From Pseudoalteromonas sp. MM1 (GTDB lineage Bacteria > Pseudomonadota > Gammaproteobacteria > Enterobacterales > Alteromonadaceae), in contig NZ_AP027922.1 in the NCBI RefSeq assembly GCF_030296835.1, forward strand, positions 2,232,001-2,296,000: DNA of 64,000 nucleotides, read 5' to 3'. The notes below the pieces were generated by a model. That model was not told the origin of the DNA, did not search any database, and saw only the letters and a program-made list of their open reading frames with translations. Below are positions 47,046-56,143 of this stretch, in pieces. The first letter of the stretch is position 1. Each line of letters begins with the position of its first letter. The translations under genes were made by a program, and so were the position numbers.

Positions 47046-47748
47046 CCAATAATGCTAAATGCAATACGCCCTGTCAACTTGATGTTAGCTATTCTAAGTA
47101 AATAAATACCTTGAAAAAGCTAAAACTAAAGTATTACAAAAAATACTGTTAACATAAATGCAACCAACATTAGGCCGCTTTAGTATTATATAGCCCCTTT
47201 AAAATTAAACACTAGTTAAAAATTAGACACTTACATGAAACAAAAATGCAACATCTAAACAAAACTGAATTGCACCTTAAAAAAAAACAAAAATAATAAA
47301 AATGTGAAAAATTGATGAACTAAAGTTGGTAAAATTAGGCTAAAAATACAGCTTAACTTGTAAATTAAGCGCTTCATCGTATAAAAATACAACAACACCC
47401 TGCTTGTTACACCATGATGTATAAATATTACTGCAATTAAGTTAATAGCTTTAACTTTACTAAGCCTAACTTAAGCCTTATCAGAGCCAGTAAAGCACTG
47501 TTAACTACAAGGTTTAGTGGTACACACTATGCAAGTGGTTAATGTATGATTTAAGCTTGTTAGAAGTATGCTGATTATGCGCTGCTAACGTATTAAAGCG
47601 GCGTTGCTATATACTGAGGTTATTAACTAGTAAAATAGGAAGTAGGTTAATCGTGTTTGAAGCTATAGCGTTAAGTAAAATATAAAAGTTAAACGATTGG
47701 CTGTATTAAGGAGAGTATAAATAATGGGGAAATATTTTGAGGAATTAT

Positions 47749-47772
47749 GGTGAAACAGAAAACTGCTTCACC
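47749..47772 (-). terminator. Hairpin downstream of the cold-shock gene
   Basis: On the minus strand GGTGAAGCAG and CTGTTTCACC pair (one G.U) with a TTTT loop, about 30 nt after the csp stop. No T-tract follows, so it is a likely 3' end or stabiliser. Confidence 0.5.
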
Positions 47773-47801
47773 AAGATGAACTAAGGTTCACATAATTAAA
47801 A

Positions 47802-48005
47802 TTATGCTACTTCTACGTTCTCAGCTTCAGGGCCTTTTTGACCTTGTTTGATGCTGAAAGTCACTGCTTGACCTTCGCTAAGAGTGCGAAAACCAGAACC
47901 AGAGATTGCGCTGAAGTGTACAAACACGTCAGGACCGTTTTCTTGTTCAATGAAACCAAAGCCTTTAGCTTCGTTGAAAAATTTTACTTTACCAGTAACC
48001 GACAT
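47802..48005 (-). CDS. Cold-shock domain protein (CspA family)
   Basis: A 67-residue single-domain nucleic-acid-binding protein. The RNP1 motif KGFGFI and RNP2 VFVHFS are intact, with the aromatic residues that stack on RNA. It acts as an RNA chaperone. SD AGGA is 9 nt from the ATG. A hairpin in the leader (48041-48058) and the 460-bp upstream gap fit a long, structured 5' UTR typical of cold-inducible csp genes. Whether it is cold-inducible cannot be told from sequence. Confidence 0.95.
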   Translation of the reverse strand: MSVTGKVKFFNEAKGFGFIEQENGPDVFVHFSAISGSGFRTLSEGQAVTFSIKQGQKGPEAENVEVA

Positions 48006-48040
48006 ACTAAATTTTCCTGTAAGTCAATAATTAAAATTCA

Positions 48041-48058
48041 GCCATATTATTATGGCTA
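48041..48058 (-). promoter_or_regulatory. Leader hairpin of the cold-shock gene
   Basis: AGCCATA (48041-48047) and TATGGCT (48052-48058) with a TTAT loop, 36 nt upstream of the start. It could act in temperature-dependent translation or mRNA stability. Confidence 0.4.
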
Positions 48059-48416
48059 TATCCTCCCTGAGTCAGTGCCCAAAATTCTGGAGGTATAGTA
48101 CAGGAACAAGTTTTAACCTAACCGGTAACCTTAAACGCAGCACAATATCCGTAAATTCAATACGCAAAAACTCAAAGCAAGTTAAGGTTAACACATTAAT
48201 ATTTTTTTGGCTCTATTAATTGAGATTTATTTGCTAAGAACAAAGATAATTAAAGAGATAAACATAAGTGGTTATTTTTAAAGCTTAAATTGCTTAATAA
48301 ACAGTAAATTTTTAACTTGTAATTGTAACAAATCGTGTTTGGGTAGTCAGCTTTGCAAATAAAGAGAGTTGCAAGTAGCGTTAAGAAGAGTGCAAAGGCT
48401 AAATTACAAGCAAAAA

Positions 48417-48444
48417 AAGGCCGTACAGCAAGCTATACGGCCTT
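48417..48444 (-). terminator. Terminator of pyrC
   Basis: AAGGCCGTA (48417-48425) and TACGGCCTT (48436-48444) form the stem; seven T residues follow on the minus strand. Confidence 0.88.
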
Positions 48445-48468
48445 ATTATAATATACATTTAATGTACT

Positions 48469-49518
48469 TTATTTAACCTGCCAGTCAATTGTAGCTTCTG
48501 CCTTAATAGGCACAACTTTCGAGTCACCAAGAGTATAGCTAGCAGGTACTTGCCAAGGGCTTTTCTCTAAGGTAATAGTATCGGTGTTACGAGCAAGGCC
48601 GTAAAAGTCAGGGCCAAAATGACTTGCAAATCCTTCCAGTTTATCCAGCGCCCCTGCTTCTTCAAAAGCCTCTGCGTAAAGCTCAATAGCAGCATGGGCT
48701 GTATAGGCGCCAGCACAACCACAAGCAGCTTCTTTTTTATCTTTATAGTGCGGTGCTGAGTCAGTGCCTAAGAAGAACTTTTTATTACCACTTACCGCAG
48801 CAGCCATTAAAGCTTGTTGATGAATATTACGTTTTAGGATAGGCAAACAGTAATAATGTGGGCGTATGCCACCTGCTAACATATGGTTACGGTTATACAA
48901 TAAGTGATGCGCGGTAATCGTTGCGGCTACATTTTGTGGAGCGGCTGTTACAAAATCAACAGCATCTTTTGTTGTAATGTGCTCTAGCACTATTTTTAGA
49001 TTTGGAAAGTCTGCTACAACATCGCCTAAAATTGTCTCTAAAAATACTTTTTCACGGTCAAAAATATCTATTGATGAATCAGTCACCTCGCCATGCACTA
49101 ATAATAGCATGCCCACTTCTTGCATCGCTTCTAATACAGGATAAATATTCTTTACTGAGGTAACCCCTGAGTCTGAGTTAGTGGTTGCCCCAGCAGGGTA
49201 AAGCTTTGCAGCAACAATTTTACCGGTTGCTTTGGCTTTTTTGATTTCTTCAGGTGTGGTTTTATCAGTTAGGTAAAGTACCATTAGCGGTTCAAAGTTG
49301 CCTTGCGGCTGCGCTGCCATAATTCGCTCCCGATAAGCTAGCGCTAAATCTGTGCTGGTTGCTGGCGGTACTAGGTTTGGCATTATGATGGCGCGGCCCA
49401 TGTAGCGGCTAATATCGCGTACTGTATCTTTAAGTTGCTCACCATCGCGTAAATGGACATGCCAGTCATCAGGACGAGTTATGGTTAATGTGTTTTTTAA
49501 ATTACTATTAATGCTCAT
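48469..49518 (-). CDS. pyrC: Dihydroorotase
   Basis: A 349-residue zinc amidohydrolase that cyclises N-carbamoyl-aspartate in pyrimidine synthesis. HVHLRDG is the first metal motif; [11 protein letters not shown] contains the carboxylated bridging Lys; LVHGEV and EHITT supply further His ligands, and GTDSAPH the catalytic Asp. Type II enzyme, length close to E. coli PyrC (348). Monocistronic. Confidence 0.97.
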   Translation of the reverse strand: MSINSNLKNTLTITRPDDWHVHLRDGEQLKDTVRDISRYMGRAIIMPNLVPPATSTDLALAYRERIMAAQPQGNFEPLMVLYLTDKTTPEEIKKAKATGKIVAAKLYPAGATTNSDSGVTSVKNIYPVLEAMQEVGMLLLVHGEVTDSSIDIFDREKVFLETILGDVVADFPNLKIVLEHITTKDAVDFVTAAPQNVAATITAHHLLYNRNHMLAGGIRPHYYCLPILKRNIHQQALMAAAVSGNKKFFLGTDSAPHYKDKKEAACGCAGAYTAHAAIELYAEAFEEAGALDKLEGFASHFGPDFYGLARNTDTITLEKSPWQVPASYTLGDSKVVPIKAEATIDWQVK

Positions 49519-49731
49519 TACTTTTTTCCACGGCTGAATTTATCCGATCATAGGCATATGAGAAGATCTAGTAAAGTGTTATCTAATTTATTCCCTTCTA
49601 TGAGGCTGCAAAATACGATTGGGTTTAAGTTTAACGACGAATACCGCCATTTAAGCGTTTTATTTTGAACCTGCCTTAAATTTGGGTTAACTTATCACTG
49701 CTAATACAAATAAAAAGAATAAAACTACCTT

Positions 49732-52101
49732 ATGTCGAATCACCTCGATACTTATAAAGCGCTCGAAATTAAAACCGAGCAGCTAAGCATAATCAATCAG
49801 TTCTCTTCTAGCTTGTTACAGCTCGATACCTTAGAAGAATTATTTGAGTATGTAACCACTCAAGTAGTTAACCGCCTCGGGTTTGTTGATTGCGTGATTT
49901 ACCTGGCTGATGAAACGCGCCTACTGCTCAATCAAGTTGCCTCTATGGGTATAACTCATGCAAGAGACAAGTACCAAGCGGAGCGCAAAATAATAGGCTT
50001 TAACGAAGGTATAACCGGTTATGTAGCCCGTACGGGCACCGCTATTATTATTGGTGACGTAACGCAAGACCCCCGCTACATTGCTGATGAGCGCCCTGCC
50101 CAGTCGGAGCTGTGCGTGCCACTTATATACAAAGATCAAGTTTTAGGGGTGATTGATTGTGAACACCCAATAAAAAACTATTTCACAAACGCCCACTTGG
50201 AAATTTTAACCACGGTTGCGCATTTGCTCAGTGCAAAACTAAATCAAGTAAACACAGTTAATAGCTTAAAGCACACAGTAAATCAGTTAAACGACGCCCA
50301 AAAGCTTGAAAACAGTTTACTGCAAATAGCTAATTTAACGTATAAAGCCAGTAACCTAGATACCTTTTTTGAATCACTCCACAACATAATAAATAGCTTA
50401 CTGCCTGCTGATAACTTTTTTATTGCTCTTTACGATAAGCAAATAGACATACTCGATTTGGTTTACATTGTTGAAGAAGGCATACAAACGCATGCACATA
50501 AAAAAATATCAAAAGAACAATTAAAAGATACAGCTTCGTATTATTTATTAAAATCAGACAGTGCACTGCTATTAAACCAAAACGATTATCAGCAACATAT
50601 AGACAATGGCGACTTTAAACTTGTAGGTCGTCTTTCAGAATCCTGGCTTGGTGTACCATTTAAAGCAAATAATAGAATAAGCGGTGTGATTGTTGTTCAA
50701 AGTTACGACAAAAAGTTGCATTATAACGAACACGACAGCGCCCTTTTAACCTACGTAAGTAGGCAAATTAGTATGGCCATAGATAGGCAGCTTGCAAGGC
50801 AGGAGCTTGAACACAAAGCATTGCATGATGAGTTAACGGGTCTGGCTAATCGCTCGTTACTCATTGAGCGTATTAAACATGCAATTTTGCGTTTATCACG
50901 TGTCAAAAAAGGCACCAGCCATGCCCTGCTTTATTTAGATTTTGATCGATTTAAAAGTATAAATGATTCGCTTGGGCATGAGGTTGGCGATCACTTTTTA
51001 ATTAAAATTTGTGAGCTAATAAAAAGCACCGTTAGAAACACCGATACGTTTGCACGCCTTGGCGGCGACGAATTCGCCATTTTTATGGAAAACATCACAC
51101 ACCGAAATCAGGTTAGCGAAGCGCTAAAACGAATAAACATAGCTCTTGCTAAGCCACTTAATGTGGATAGTCATTTATTGCAAGCATCAACCAGCATTGG
51201 CATCGCTTTTACTGAAAGCTGTGACGATAAAGCCTATTTGCTATTACAGCAAGCCGATGCTGCCATGTACGAAGCTAAATCAAGCGGGCGTGGCCAAGTT
51301 AAGTTTTTTAATAACACCATGCGTAAAAAACTTAAAACCCATGCAGATATAGAAAACGACTTACAACACGGTATTGAGCACAACGAGTTTGAACTTTATT
51401 TTCAGCCTATTTTTACTATCGCGACAAGCGAAGTTGTCGGCTTTGAGGCATTGGTAAGGTGGCACCATCCTAAAAAAGGGTTTGTATCGCCAAATGAGTT
51501 TATCCCGATAGCCGAAACCACTGGGCAAATTATTAACCTCGACTTGCACTTACTTGAACTCGCTGCGCAACATATTGCGCATTGGCACAAACTAGGTCAT
51601 CGCTTTTTAAAAGTAACGGTCAATGTATCGTCGCGTCATTTTGCCAGCCTCGACTTTGTTGCTCAAGTTCACGCATTGTATAATAAATACCAACTACCTT
51701 TAGGATCATTATGCCTAGAAATCACTGAGTCCGGGCTCATTGCAAACCTTGACTTAGCAACTCAAATAATAGAAGGGCTTGCCCCACTTAAAGTGAAATT
51801 ATGCTTAGATGATTTTGGTACTGGATACTCAGCGCTTGGTTACTTACACCAATTACCTATTCATATTTTAAAAATTGATAAAAGCTTTATCGATCACCTC
51901 AATAAAACCAATAACCCGTTAGTAGAGGCCATTCTCTCATTAGCGCAATCACTAAACTTTGAAGTTGTGGCTGAGGGGATCGAAACCCAAGAGCAACTCA
52001 ATATTTTACAAGCCACCCAATGTAATTACGGACAAGGCTTTTTAAAGTCAAAACCCGTTACAGCCCAACGCGCTATTCAACTTATCAATAAACCTCTGTA
52101 G
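49732..52101 (+). CDS. GAF-GAF-GGDEF-EAL c-di-GMP enzyme
   Basis: A 789-residue soluble protein: a GAF domain (about 20-170), a second, more divergent GAF-like region (about 190-345), GGDEF (about 360-520) and EAL (about 535-785). The cyclase loop is RLGGDEF with an RxxD inhibitory site (RNTD); the EAL domain has EALVRW, EITES, LDDFGTGYSAL, KIDKSFI and AEGIET, all the Mg2+ and catalytic residues. So both cyclase and phosphodiesterase activities are possible, with the balance set by the GAF ligands. Stand-alone gene. Confidence 0.92.
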   Translation: MSNHLDTYKALEIKTEQLSIINQFSSSLLQLDTLEELFEYVTTQVVNRLGFVDCVIYLADETRLLLNQVASMGITHARDKYQAERKIIGFNEGITGYVARTGTAIIIGDVTQDPRYIADERPAQSELCVPLIYKDQVLGVIDCEHPIKNYFTNAHLEILTTVAHLLSAKLNQVNTVNSLKHTVNQLNDAQKLENSLLQIANLTYKASNLDTFFESLHNIINSLLPADNFFIALYDKQIDILDLVYIVEEGIQTHAHKKISKEQLKDTASYYLLKSDSALLLNQNDYQQHIDNGDFKLVGRLSESWLGVPFKANNRISGVIVVQSYDKKLHYNEHDSALLTYVSRQISMAIDRQLARQELEHKALHDELTGLANRSLLIERIKHAILRLSRVKKGTSHALLYLDFDRFKSINDSLGHEVGDHFLIKICELIKSTVRNTDTFARLGGDEFAIFMENITHRNQVSEALKRINIALAKPLNVDSHLLQASTSIGIAFTESCDDKAYLLLQQADAAMYEAKSSGRGQVKFFNNTMRKKLKTHADIENDLQHGIEHNEFELYFQPIFTIATSEVVGFEALVRWHHPKKGFVSPNEFIPIAETTGQIINLDLHLLELAAQHIAHWHKLGHRFLKVTVNVSSRHFASLDFVAQVHALYNKYQLPLGSLCLEITESGLIANLDLATQIIEGLAPLKVKLCLDDFGTGYSALGYLHQLPIHILKIDKSFIDHLNKTNNPLVEAILSLAQSLNFEVVAEGIETQEQLNILQATQCNYGQGFLKSKPVTAQRAIQLINKPL

Positions 52102-52555
52102 TAGCTGCTATCCGCGGGCTTACTTTTTTCAAGGTCACAAAGATGTAAAAAGTAAGCCCCGTAATACCCATTCGTTTACTTAAGCGCTCAGCTTTTTAGC
52201 AATAAAAATAGGTTGTTACTGTTTAAACTTTAGCCCATTAAAACATACCTGTTATTGCGGGTTGGTATAATCACTTATCCTTCTTAAAAACCAATGTCAT
52301 TTATGAAGCTGCCCTGCTCGAAACGCTGCTTTACACAGCAACTGCACAACCCAACAAGCAACTTGAGCTAAACTCATAGCAAACTCATCAAACCAGTAGC
52401 AAATATAGTACCCACATTAGTTAATTTAACTTTAAGGGGATGTTTTAGTAATTAACAGATTATTTTAGCCATCTAGACGTTGAAACGTTTTTTATAAAGG
52501 CGTAGTATGTAGTCAATCTGAGCCAAACTCACTTTTCCCTTGAGAATTATTAAAG
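52102..52555. other. 454-bp gap with hairpin and repeat fragment
   Basis: Contains a 13-bp perfect inverted repeat at 52116-52159 and a short fragment ATTGCGGGTTGGTAT (near 52253-52267) resembling the right end of the MITE-like repeat. A 22-codon frame from ATG 52301 has no SD and is not credited. The rest is unremarkable. Confidence 0.5.
52116..52159 (+). terminator. Long hairpin after the GAF-GGDEF-EAL gene
   Basis: GGGCTTACTTTTT (52116-52128) and AAAAAGTAAGCCC (52147-52159) pair perfectly around an 18-nt loop, 15 nt after the stop. Likely the 3' end structure of the upstream gene, though no T-tract follows. Confidence 0.55.
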
Positions 52556-53443
52556 ATGATTGATATAAAACACCTTAAAACTATTGCGACATTAAAAGAC
52601 ACCGGATCGTTAGTTAATACAGCCCGCGAATTATTTTTAACGCAATCAGCTTTATCTCATCAAATTAAAGACTTAGAAAACAAATTAGACTGCCAATTAT
52701 TTGAAAGAAAAACGCAGCCTGTGCGCTTTACACCTCAAGGAATGCTTTTACTTGAACTTGCTAACGACGTTTTGCCAAAAGTAGAAGCCACGAAGTGCCG
52801 CTTAAAAGAAAGCCTGAATCAACCAATTTCTCAACTACGCTTAAGTGTTGAATGCCATGCGTGTTTTCATTGGCTGCTTCCAACAATTAAAGAATTTAAT
52901 AATTTTTGGCCAGACATCAAAATTGACTACGAACGCGGCTTTAGCTACGACGCTATACCAGATTTACTCAATGATGAGCTCGACTTAGTATTAACTTCAG
53001 ATATACGCGAGCCTGATAAGCTTGAATACGCTCACTTATTTGATTTTAAATTAAAGCTTATTGTCGCCCCTGATCACGACCTAGCTAAAAAAGCATATGT
53101 AACGGCGCTTGATTTAAAAAACGAAACCATCATTTCGTACCCTATTCCGCGCGAGCGGCAAGATATATTTAAACACTTTATTCAAAACGCCCGCTTTGAC
53201 GGCACACTTAAAAATGTTGATCAAGGCTTATTAATTTTTCAGCTAGTGAGTGCAGGAATGGGTGTAGCAGCGCTGCCTGATTGGTTGGTTACACCTTATG
53301 AAAGTCAAGGTTTAATCAAATCAATTCCACTTGGTGCACTTGGCCTAACCCGCCCTATGTACCTAGCAATGAAAAAAGACATGAAAGACAACCCCGTTTA
53401 TCGCCACTTTTTAAATACCTGTAAGCAAAATAACGGTCGATAA
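52556..53443 (+). CDS. metR: LysR-type regulator MetR
   Basis: A 295-residue LysR-family regulator. The N-terminal HTH (MIDIKHLKTI ... TQSALSHQIKDLENKL) and the effector domain (VECHACFHWLLP, DLVLTSDI, IVAPDHDLAKK, GMGVAALPDWLV) match MetR throughout, which activates metE/metH and other methionine genes with homocysteine as co-activator. Length is typical (E. coli 317). No adjacent met gene is seen, and no perfect TGAA-N5-TTCA box could be found in its own promoter. Confidence 0.9.
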   Translation: MIDIKHLKTIATLKDTGSLVNTARELFLTQSALSHQIKDLENKLDCQLFERKTQPVRFTPQGMLLLELANDVLPKVEATKCRLKESLNQPISQLRLSVECHACFHWLLPTIKEFNNFWPDIKIDYERGFSYDAIPDLLNDELDLVLTSDIREPDKLEYAHLFDFKLKLIVAPDHDLAKKAYVTALDLKNETIISYPIPRERQDIFKHFIQNARFDGTLKNVDQGLLIFQLVSAGMGVAALPDWLVTPYESQGLIKSIPLGALGLTRPMYLAMKKDMKDNPVYRHFLNTCKQNNGR

Positions 53444-53453
53444 ATTACAGACG

Positions 53454-53494
53454 AATAAGTAACATAAGGCCTATTGTGCTTTATGTTACTTATT
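53454..53494 (+). terminator. Perfect 14-bp hairpin abutting the ElyC-like start
   Basis: AATAAGTAACATAA (53454-53467) and TTATGTTACTTATT (53481-53494) pair perfectly; the ATG at 53495 begins at the next base. It lies 10 nt after metR. It may be a metR terminator, a translational control hairpin for the next gene, or both. Confidence 0.6.
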
Positions 53495-54259
53495 ATGTTT
53501 GAATTAAAAAAATTATTAGGTGGCTTGATTATGCCGCTACCGCTATTTGGTTTACTTACCTTTGTAATGCTAGCTTTGGCGTTTCGTGGACGTAAACCTG
53601 CTTTAGTGCTCGCAAGTTTGAGTATATTGGCACTTTTAGTGTTAAGTACACCGTTTGCTGCGCATCAACTTATTAAACACAATGAGCCCGTTTCATTGGC
53701 ATTTAATGCCTTAAAACACCCAACCCTTGATAAAATTGTTGTGCTGGGTTGCGATATAAACCCAAACCCCGCTTTAAGCGCTAATAATCAGCTAGGAAAC
53801 TGTGCGCTTACTCGCTTGGTAGAAGGGGTCAAACTTGCAAAAAAATACCCTAATGCAACGCTTTTCGTATCTGGCGGTGGCTATAACAAAGTAACAAATA
53901 GCGCATTAATGAGCCAAACAGCAATAAATTTAGGGGTGAGTAAAAGCCGTATAAAACAAAACCCACAGGCAATGGATACCGCCGCAGAAGCCAAACTCCT
54001 CGCGCCTAAACTCGTTGATTTTAAGGTTGCACTGGTTACGTCTGTACTGCACATGCCTCGCGCAAAAAACTTGTTTAATGCCCAAGGCATTGAGGTAATT
54101 CCTGCCGCTACGGATTATCACAATTTTGCGGCTTTACCTTTGTATAAACAATTTATACCAAATGCTGAGGCATTACGTGTAGTAACGCAATACATGCATG
54201 AAGTGATTGGGAGTGCTTGGATAAGCATGCGCCGCCGGATAAACCCAGAGGCGCTTTAG
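53495..54259 (+). CDS. ElyC/YdcF-like DUF218 membrane protein
   Basis: A ~254-residue inner-membrane protein: two N-terminal helices (about residues 12-28 and 34-52) and a periplasmic DUF218 domain (VVLGCDINPNP ... LFVSGGGYNKV ... LHMPRA). The N-terminus MFELKKLLGG...PLPLFG aligns with E. coli ElyC, which is needed for normal peptidoglycan and envelope integrity at low temperature. Start is uncertain: ATG 53495 aligns best, but ATG 53483 or TTG 53474 (with AAGG upstream) are possible, both inside the hairpin. Confidence 0.82.
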   Translation: MFELKKLLGGLIMPLPLFGLLTFVMLALAFRGRKPALVLASLSILALLVLSTPFAAHQLIKHNEPVSLAFNALKHPTLDKIVVLGCDINPNPALSANNQLGNCALTRLVEGVKLAKKYPNATLFVSGGGYNKVTNSALMSQTAINLGVSKSRIKQNPQAMDTAAEAKLLAPKLVDFKVALVTSVLHMPRAKNLFNAQGIEVIPAATDYHNFAALPLYKQFIPNAEALRVVTQYMHEVIGSAWISMRRRINPEAL

Positions 54260-54262
54260 GCT

Positions 54263-54280
54263 ATAAATAAGTTTATTTAT
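54263..54280. terminator. AT-rich hairpin between elyC-like and nif3-like genes
   Basis: ATAAATAA (54263-54270) and TTATTTAT (54273-54280), enclosed by a longer-range AACCCAG/CTGGGTT pair (54242-54248, 54282-54288). It overlaps both 3' ends of the convergent genes. Confidence 0.4.
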
Positions 54281-55029
54281 ACTGGGTTATCTATATCTAT
54301 AAAGCTCACGTCAAAGCCATGTTCTTTGGTAAGTAGTTCACCAAGCGCTTTAATTCCGTAACGCTCGGTTGCATGGTGCCCTGCCGCAAAAAAGTCTATA
54401 TTTTGCTCACGCGAGCTATGAATAGTTTGCTCAGAGGCCTCGCCTGTTAAGTATGCATCAATTCCTTGCTCTGCTGCTAAATCGATATAACCTTGCCCGC
54501 CTCCAGTACACAGCGCAATGGTGTTAATTTTTTCATCGCGTACAACACTACGTAATGGTTCACGGTTTAAAACTTTAGCTATTTTATTTGCAAACTCGCT
54601 ACCTGTAAGCGGAGTTTTTAACCGTCCTTTCATAGCAACGCTGTTAGCAACAGGTTCAAGCCCTGCTTCTATTTCAATATCAAGTAAATTAGCAAGCTGG
54701 GCGTTATTACCTACAACGGGGTGAATATCAAGCGGTAAATGATAAGCAAATAAATTAATATCATGCGTTAACAAAGCCCCTATACGACGTTTTTTCATGC
54801 CTGTAATAGGTTGTGATTCACCTTTCCAAAAATAACCATGATGAACCAAAATAGCATCGGCTTTTTTTTCTATCGCTGCATCTATGAGTGCTTGGCTTGC
54901 TGTCACCCCTGTTACAATAGTGGTGATGTCATCTCTACCTTCGACTTGCAACCCATTAGGGCAAAAATCTTTAATTGTGTGAGGTTTTAAAATGTCGTTT
55001 AACAGTTGGTTAAATTCTCTTCGTTGCAT
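54277..55029 (-). CDS. NIF3-like dinuclear metal protein (YbgI family)
   Basis: A 250-residue protein of the NIF3/YbgI/DUF34 family. Metal ligands appear in HHGYFWKG and GHHATERYG; the LCTGGGQGYIDLA motif is conserved. E. coli YbgI forms a toroidal hexamer with a dinuclear site of unknown physiological reaction; a GTP cyclohydrolase-type activity has been suggested for relatives. ATG 55029, with AAGG 8 nt upstream, is chosen over the in-frame 55050 start. Confidence 0.9.
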   Translation of the reverse strand: MQRREFNQLLNDILKPHTIKDFCPNGLQVEGRDDITTIVTGVTASQALIDAAIEKKADAILVHHGYFWKGESQPITGMKKRRIGALLTHDINLFAYHLPLDIHPVVGNNAQLANLLDIEIEAGLEPVANSVAMKGRLKTPLTGSEFANKIAKVLNREPLRSVVRDEKINTIALCTGGGQGYIDLAAEQGIDAYLTGEASEQTIHSSREQNIDFFAAGHHATERYGIKALGELLTKEHGFDVSFIDIDNPV

Positions 55030-55179
55030 TATTGTTACCTTACTCAGCACTGAATTTTGTGCAAATTTTGGCGTTTATGGGGCTAAAATGGAAGGAAAAT
55101 CGCAAAAAATTGAAAAACAGTTGGAAAATAGGTATAAATACGGCTTCTTTATCTGTGTTCACAACGTATAGGGTCTCTG

Positions 55180-55548
55180 ATGAGCAAACTAGACAAAACA
55201 GAAGTTTTATCTGCCTTTGAAGCTGCATATGAAGCTGCTAATGGTAAAAAACCTGAAATCACTACAAAACCTGGCTGGTACAGCATCGATGGCGGCAAAA
55301 ACTTACGCCTAGCTGATGTAGCGGAGCTAACGAAAGAATTAGTCTCTGGCAAACCAGCTGCACAAGCTGAACAAAAAGCGCCTGCGAAAAAAACTAAAAC
55401 AAAAACTGCTGCGCCTGTTAAAGCAAATAAAACAGCGCCGTTTACTGTTGTAACACAAAGCGAAGACGGCTACACAGCTGAAGAGCTTTGGATTGTTGAG
55501 CTTGCAAGCAAAGATCACGATTGTCGTTTACCACGCGGTGTTGTTTAA
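55180..55548 (+). CDS. Unknown small basic protein
   Basis: A 122-residue protein I do not recognise. Two conserved-looking blocks flank an Ala/Lys-rich linker (APAKKTKTKTAAPVKANK near 68-85): an N-terminal MSKLDKTEVLSAFEAAYEAA helix with PGWYSIDGGKNLRLADVA, and a C-terminal EDGYTAEELWIVELA. The basic linker resembles that of histone-like proteins, but no DNA-binding domain is evident. It is divergent from the NIF3-like gene and followed by a terminator, so it is a genuine expressed unit. Confidence 0.6.
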   Translation: MSKLDKTEVLSAFEAAYEAANGKKPEITTKPGWYSIDGGKNLRLADVAELTKELVSGKPAAQAEQKAPAKKTKTKTAAPVKANKTAPFTVVTQSEDGYTAEELWIVELASKDHDCRLPRGVV

Positions 55549-55565
55549 ACATCATGTGATAAATA

Positions 55566-55589
55566 AAAAAGCCGCGTTAAGCGGTTTTT
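55566..55589. terminator. Bidirectional terminator with stop codon in its loop
   Basis: AAAAAGCCGC and GCGGTTTTTT pair (one G.U) around GTTAA. The loop contains the complement of the TAA stop of the convergent HPP gene (55577-55579). Confidence 0.75.
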
Positions 55590-56053
55590 TTATGCCTGCT
55601 ATTTAGTAATTGGACATCTAACCATTTAGCTAAAAATCCGCACAATACAATAAATACTGTGCCTAGCAAAACCGGCATCACTAAAAACCCCCAGCTTTGT
55701 CCAGATACAATAATTAGAATAGGGTTTGCACCAGCTGCAGGATGAACTGTTTTAGTCAACATCATTAGCGTAATTGCAAGGCCTACAGCTATCGCAATCG
55801 ACGTACTGCTATCTCCCACATAAGTTACAAACACAACACCAACTAAGGCTGTTATTAAATGCCCTATAATTATGTTCCTAGGCTGTGCAAGTGGGCTATC
55901 TGGAATACCAAATACAAGTACAGCCGTTGCGCCAAACGGTGCCATTAGCCAAATACCGTAATCACCTAAATGATTAAGCCATGCTAGAAACCCTATCACT
56001 AACATAGAAAAGACTCCTGCGATGCAAGCAAAACGAATATCTTCACACTTCAT
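55577..56053 (-). CDS. HPP-family membrane protein
   Basis: A 158-residue protein with four transmembrane helices of the HPP family. The motif PFGATAVLVFGIPDSPLAQPRN and KTVHPAAGANPIL (the H-P-P-like motif) are diagnostic. Plant and cyanobacterial relatives transport nitrite; in bacteria the substrate is often unknown. The frame opens to 56122, but ATG 56053 with GGAGG 5 nt upstream is the start. Two TetR-type operators overlap its promoter, so the divergent TetR gene is the likely repressor. Confidence 0.85.
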   Translation of the reverse strand: MKCEDIRFACIAGVFSMLVIGFLAWLNHLGDYGIWLMAPFGATAVLVFGIPDSPLAQPRNIIIGHLITALVGVVFVTYVGDSSTSIAIAVGLAITLMMLTKTVHPAAGANPILIIVSGQSWGFLVMPVLLGTVFIVLCGFLAKWLDVQLLNSRHKKTA

Positions 56054-56068
56054 AAAACCTCCACAAAA

Positions 56069-56086
56069 GTAGACCGACTTGTCTAC
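56069..56086. promoter_or_regulatory. TetR-type operator 1 at the HPP promoter
   Basis: GTAGAC-CGACTT-GTCTAC, an 18-bp perfect palindrome in its arms, at the expected transcription start of the HPP gene. It shares TAGAC-N6-GTCTA with operator 2. Confidence 0.7.
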
Positions 56087-56092
56087 ACCAGT

Positions 56093-56122
56093 AATATAGA
56101 CAACTTGGTCTACCTCTGTCAA
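56093..56122 (-). promoter_or_regulatory. Sigma70 promoter of the HPP gene
   Basis: TTGACA (56122-56117), an 18-nt spacer, and TATATT (56098-56093) on the minus strand. Operator 2 lies in the spacer and operator 1 near +1, a classic repression layout. Confidence 0.75.
56097..56112. promoter_or_regulatory. TetR-type operator 2 at the HPP promoter
   Basis: TAGAC-AACTTG-GTCTA lies between the -35 and -10 boxes; its centre is 27 bp from that of operator 1. Confidence 0.65.
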
Positions 56123-56143
56123 TATATACTTAACGAGTCAAAC

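Larger units (their letters stand above)
46951..47801. other. 851-bp AT-rich intergenic region
   Basis: No credible gene: the only frame with a good SD (47724-47753, nine codons after AAGGAG) is too short and overlaps a hairpin. Apart from the direct repeats near the TonB2 operon and the hairpin near the cold-shock gene I see nothing specific. An sRNA could be hidden here. Confidence 0.5.
48006..48468. other. 463-bp gap between csp and pyrC
   Basis: AT-rich, no ORF of note. Holds the csp leader and presumably its promoter, and the pyrC terminator at 48417-48444. The remainder shows nothing I can support. Confidence 0.5.

Noticed and set aside
46960..47100. Fur box at the TonB2 cluster
   Set aside because: AT-rich palindromes exist, but none matches GATAAT-type Fur hexamers well enough.
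47724..47753. Nine-codon ORF after AAGGAG
   Set aside because: Too short and overlapping the hairpin downstream of the cold-shock gene; no evidence for a product.
49921..50139. Antisense frames inside large genes (for example opposite the GAF-GGDEF-EAL gene, gltB, dnaX and the propeller genes)
   Set aside because: They follow the codon structure of clearly conserved genes on the other strand and lack start signals.
52301..52369. 22-codon ORF starting MKLPCSKRC
   Set aside because: No SD, no recognisable neighbours; close to a repeat fragment, probably chance.
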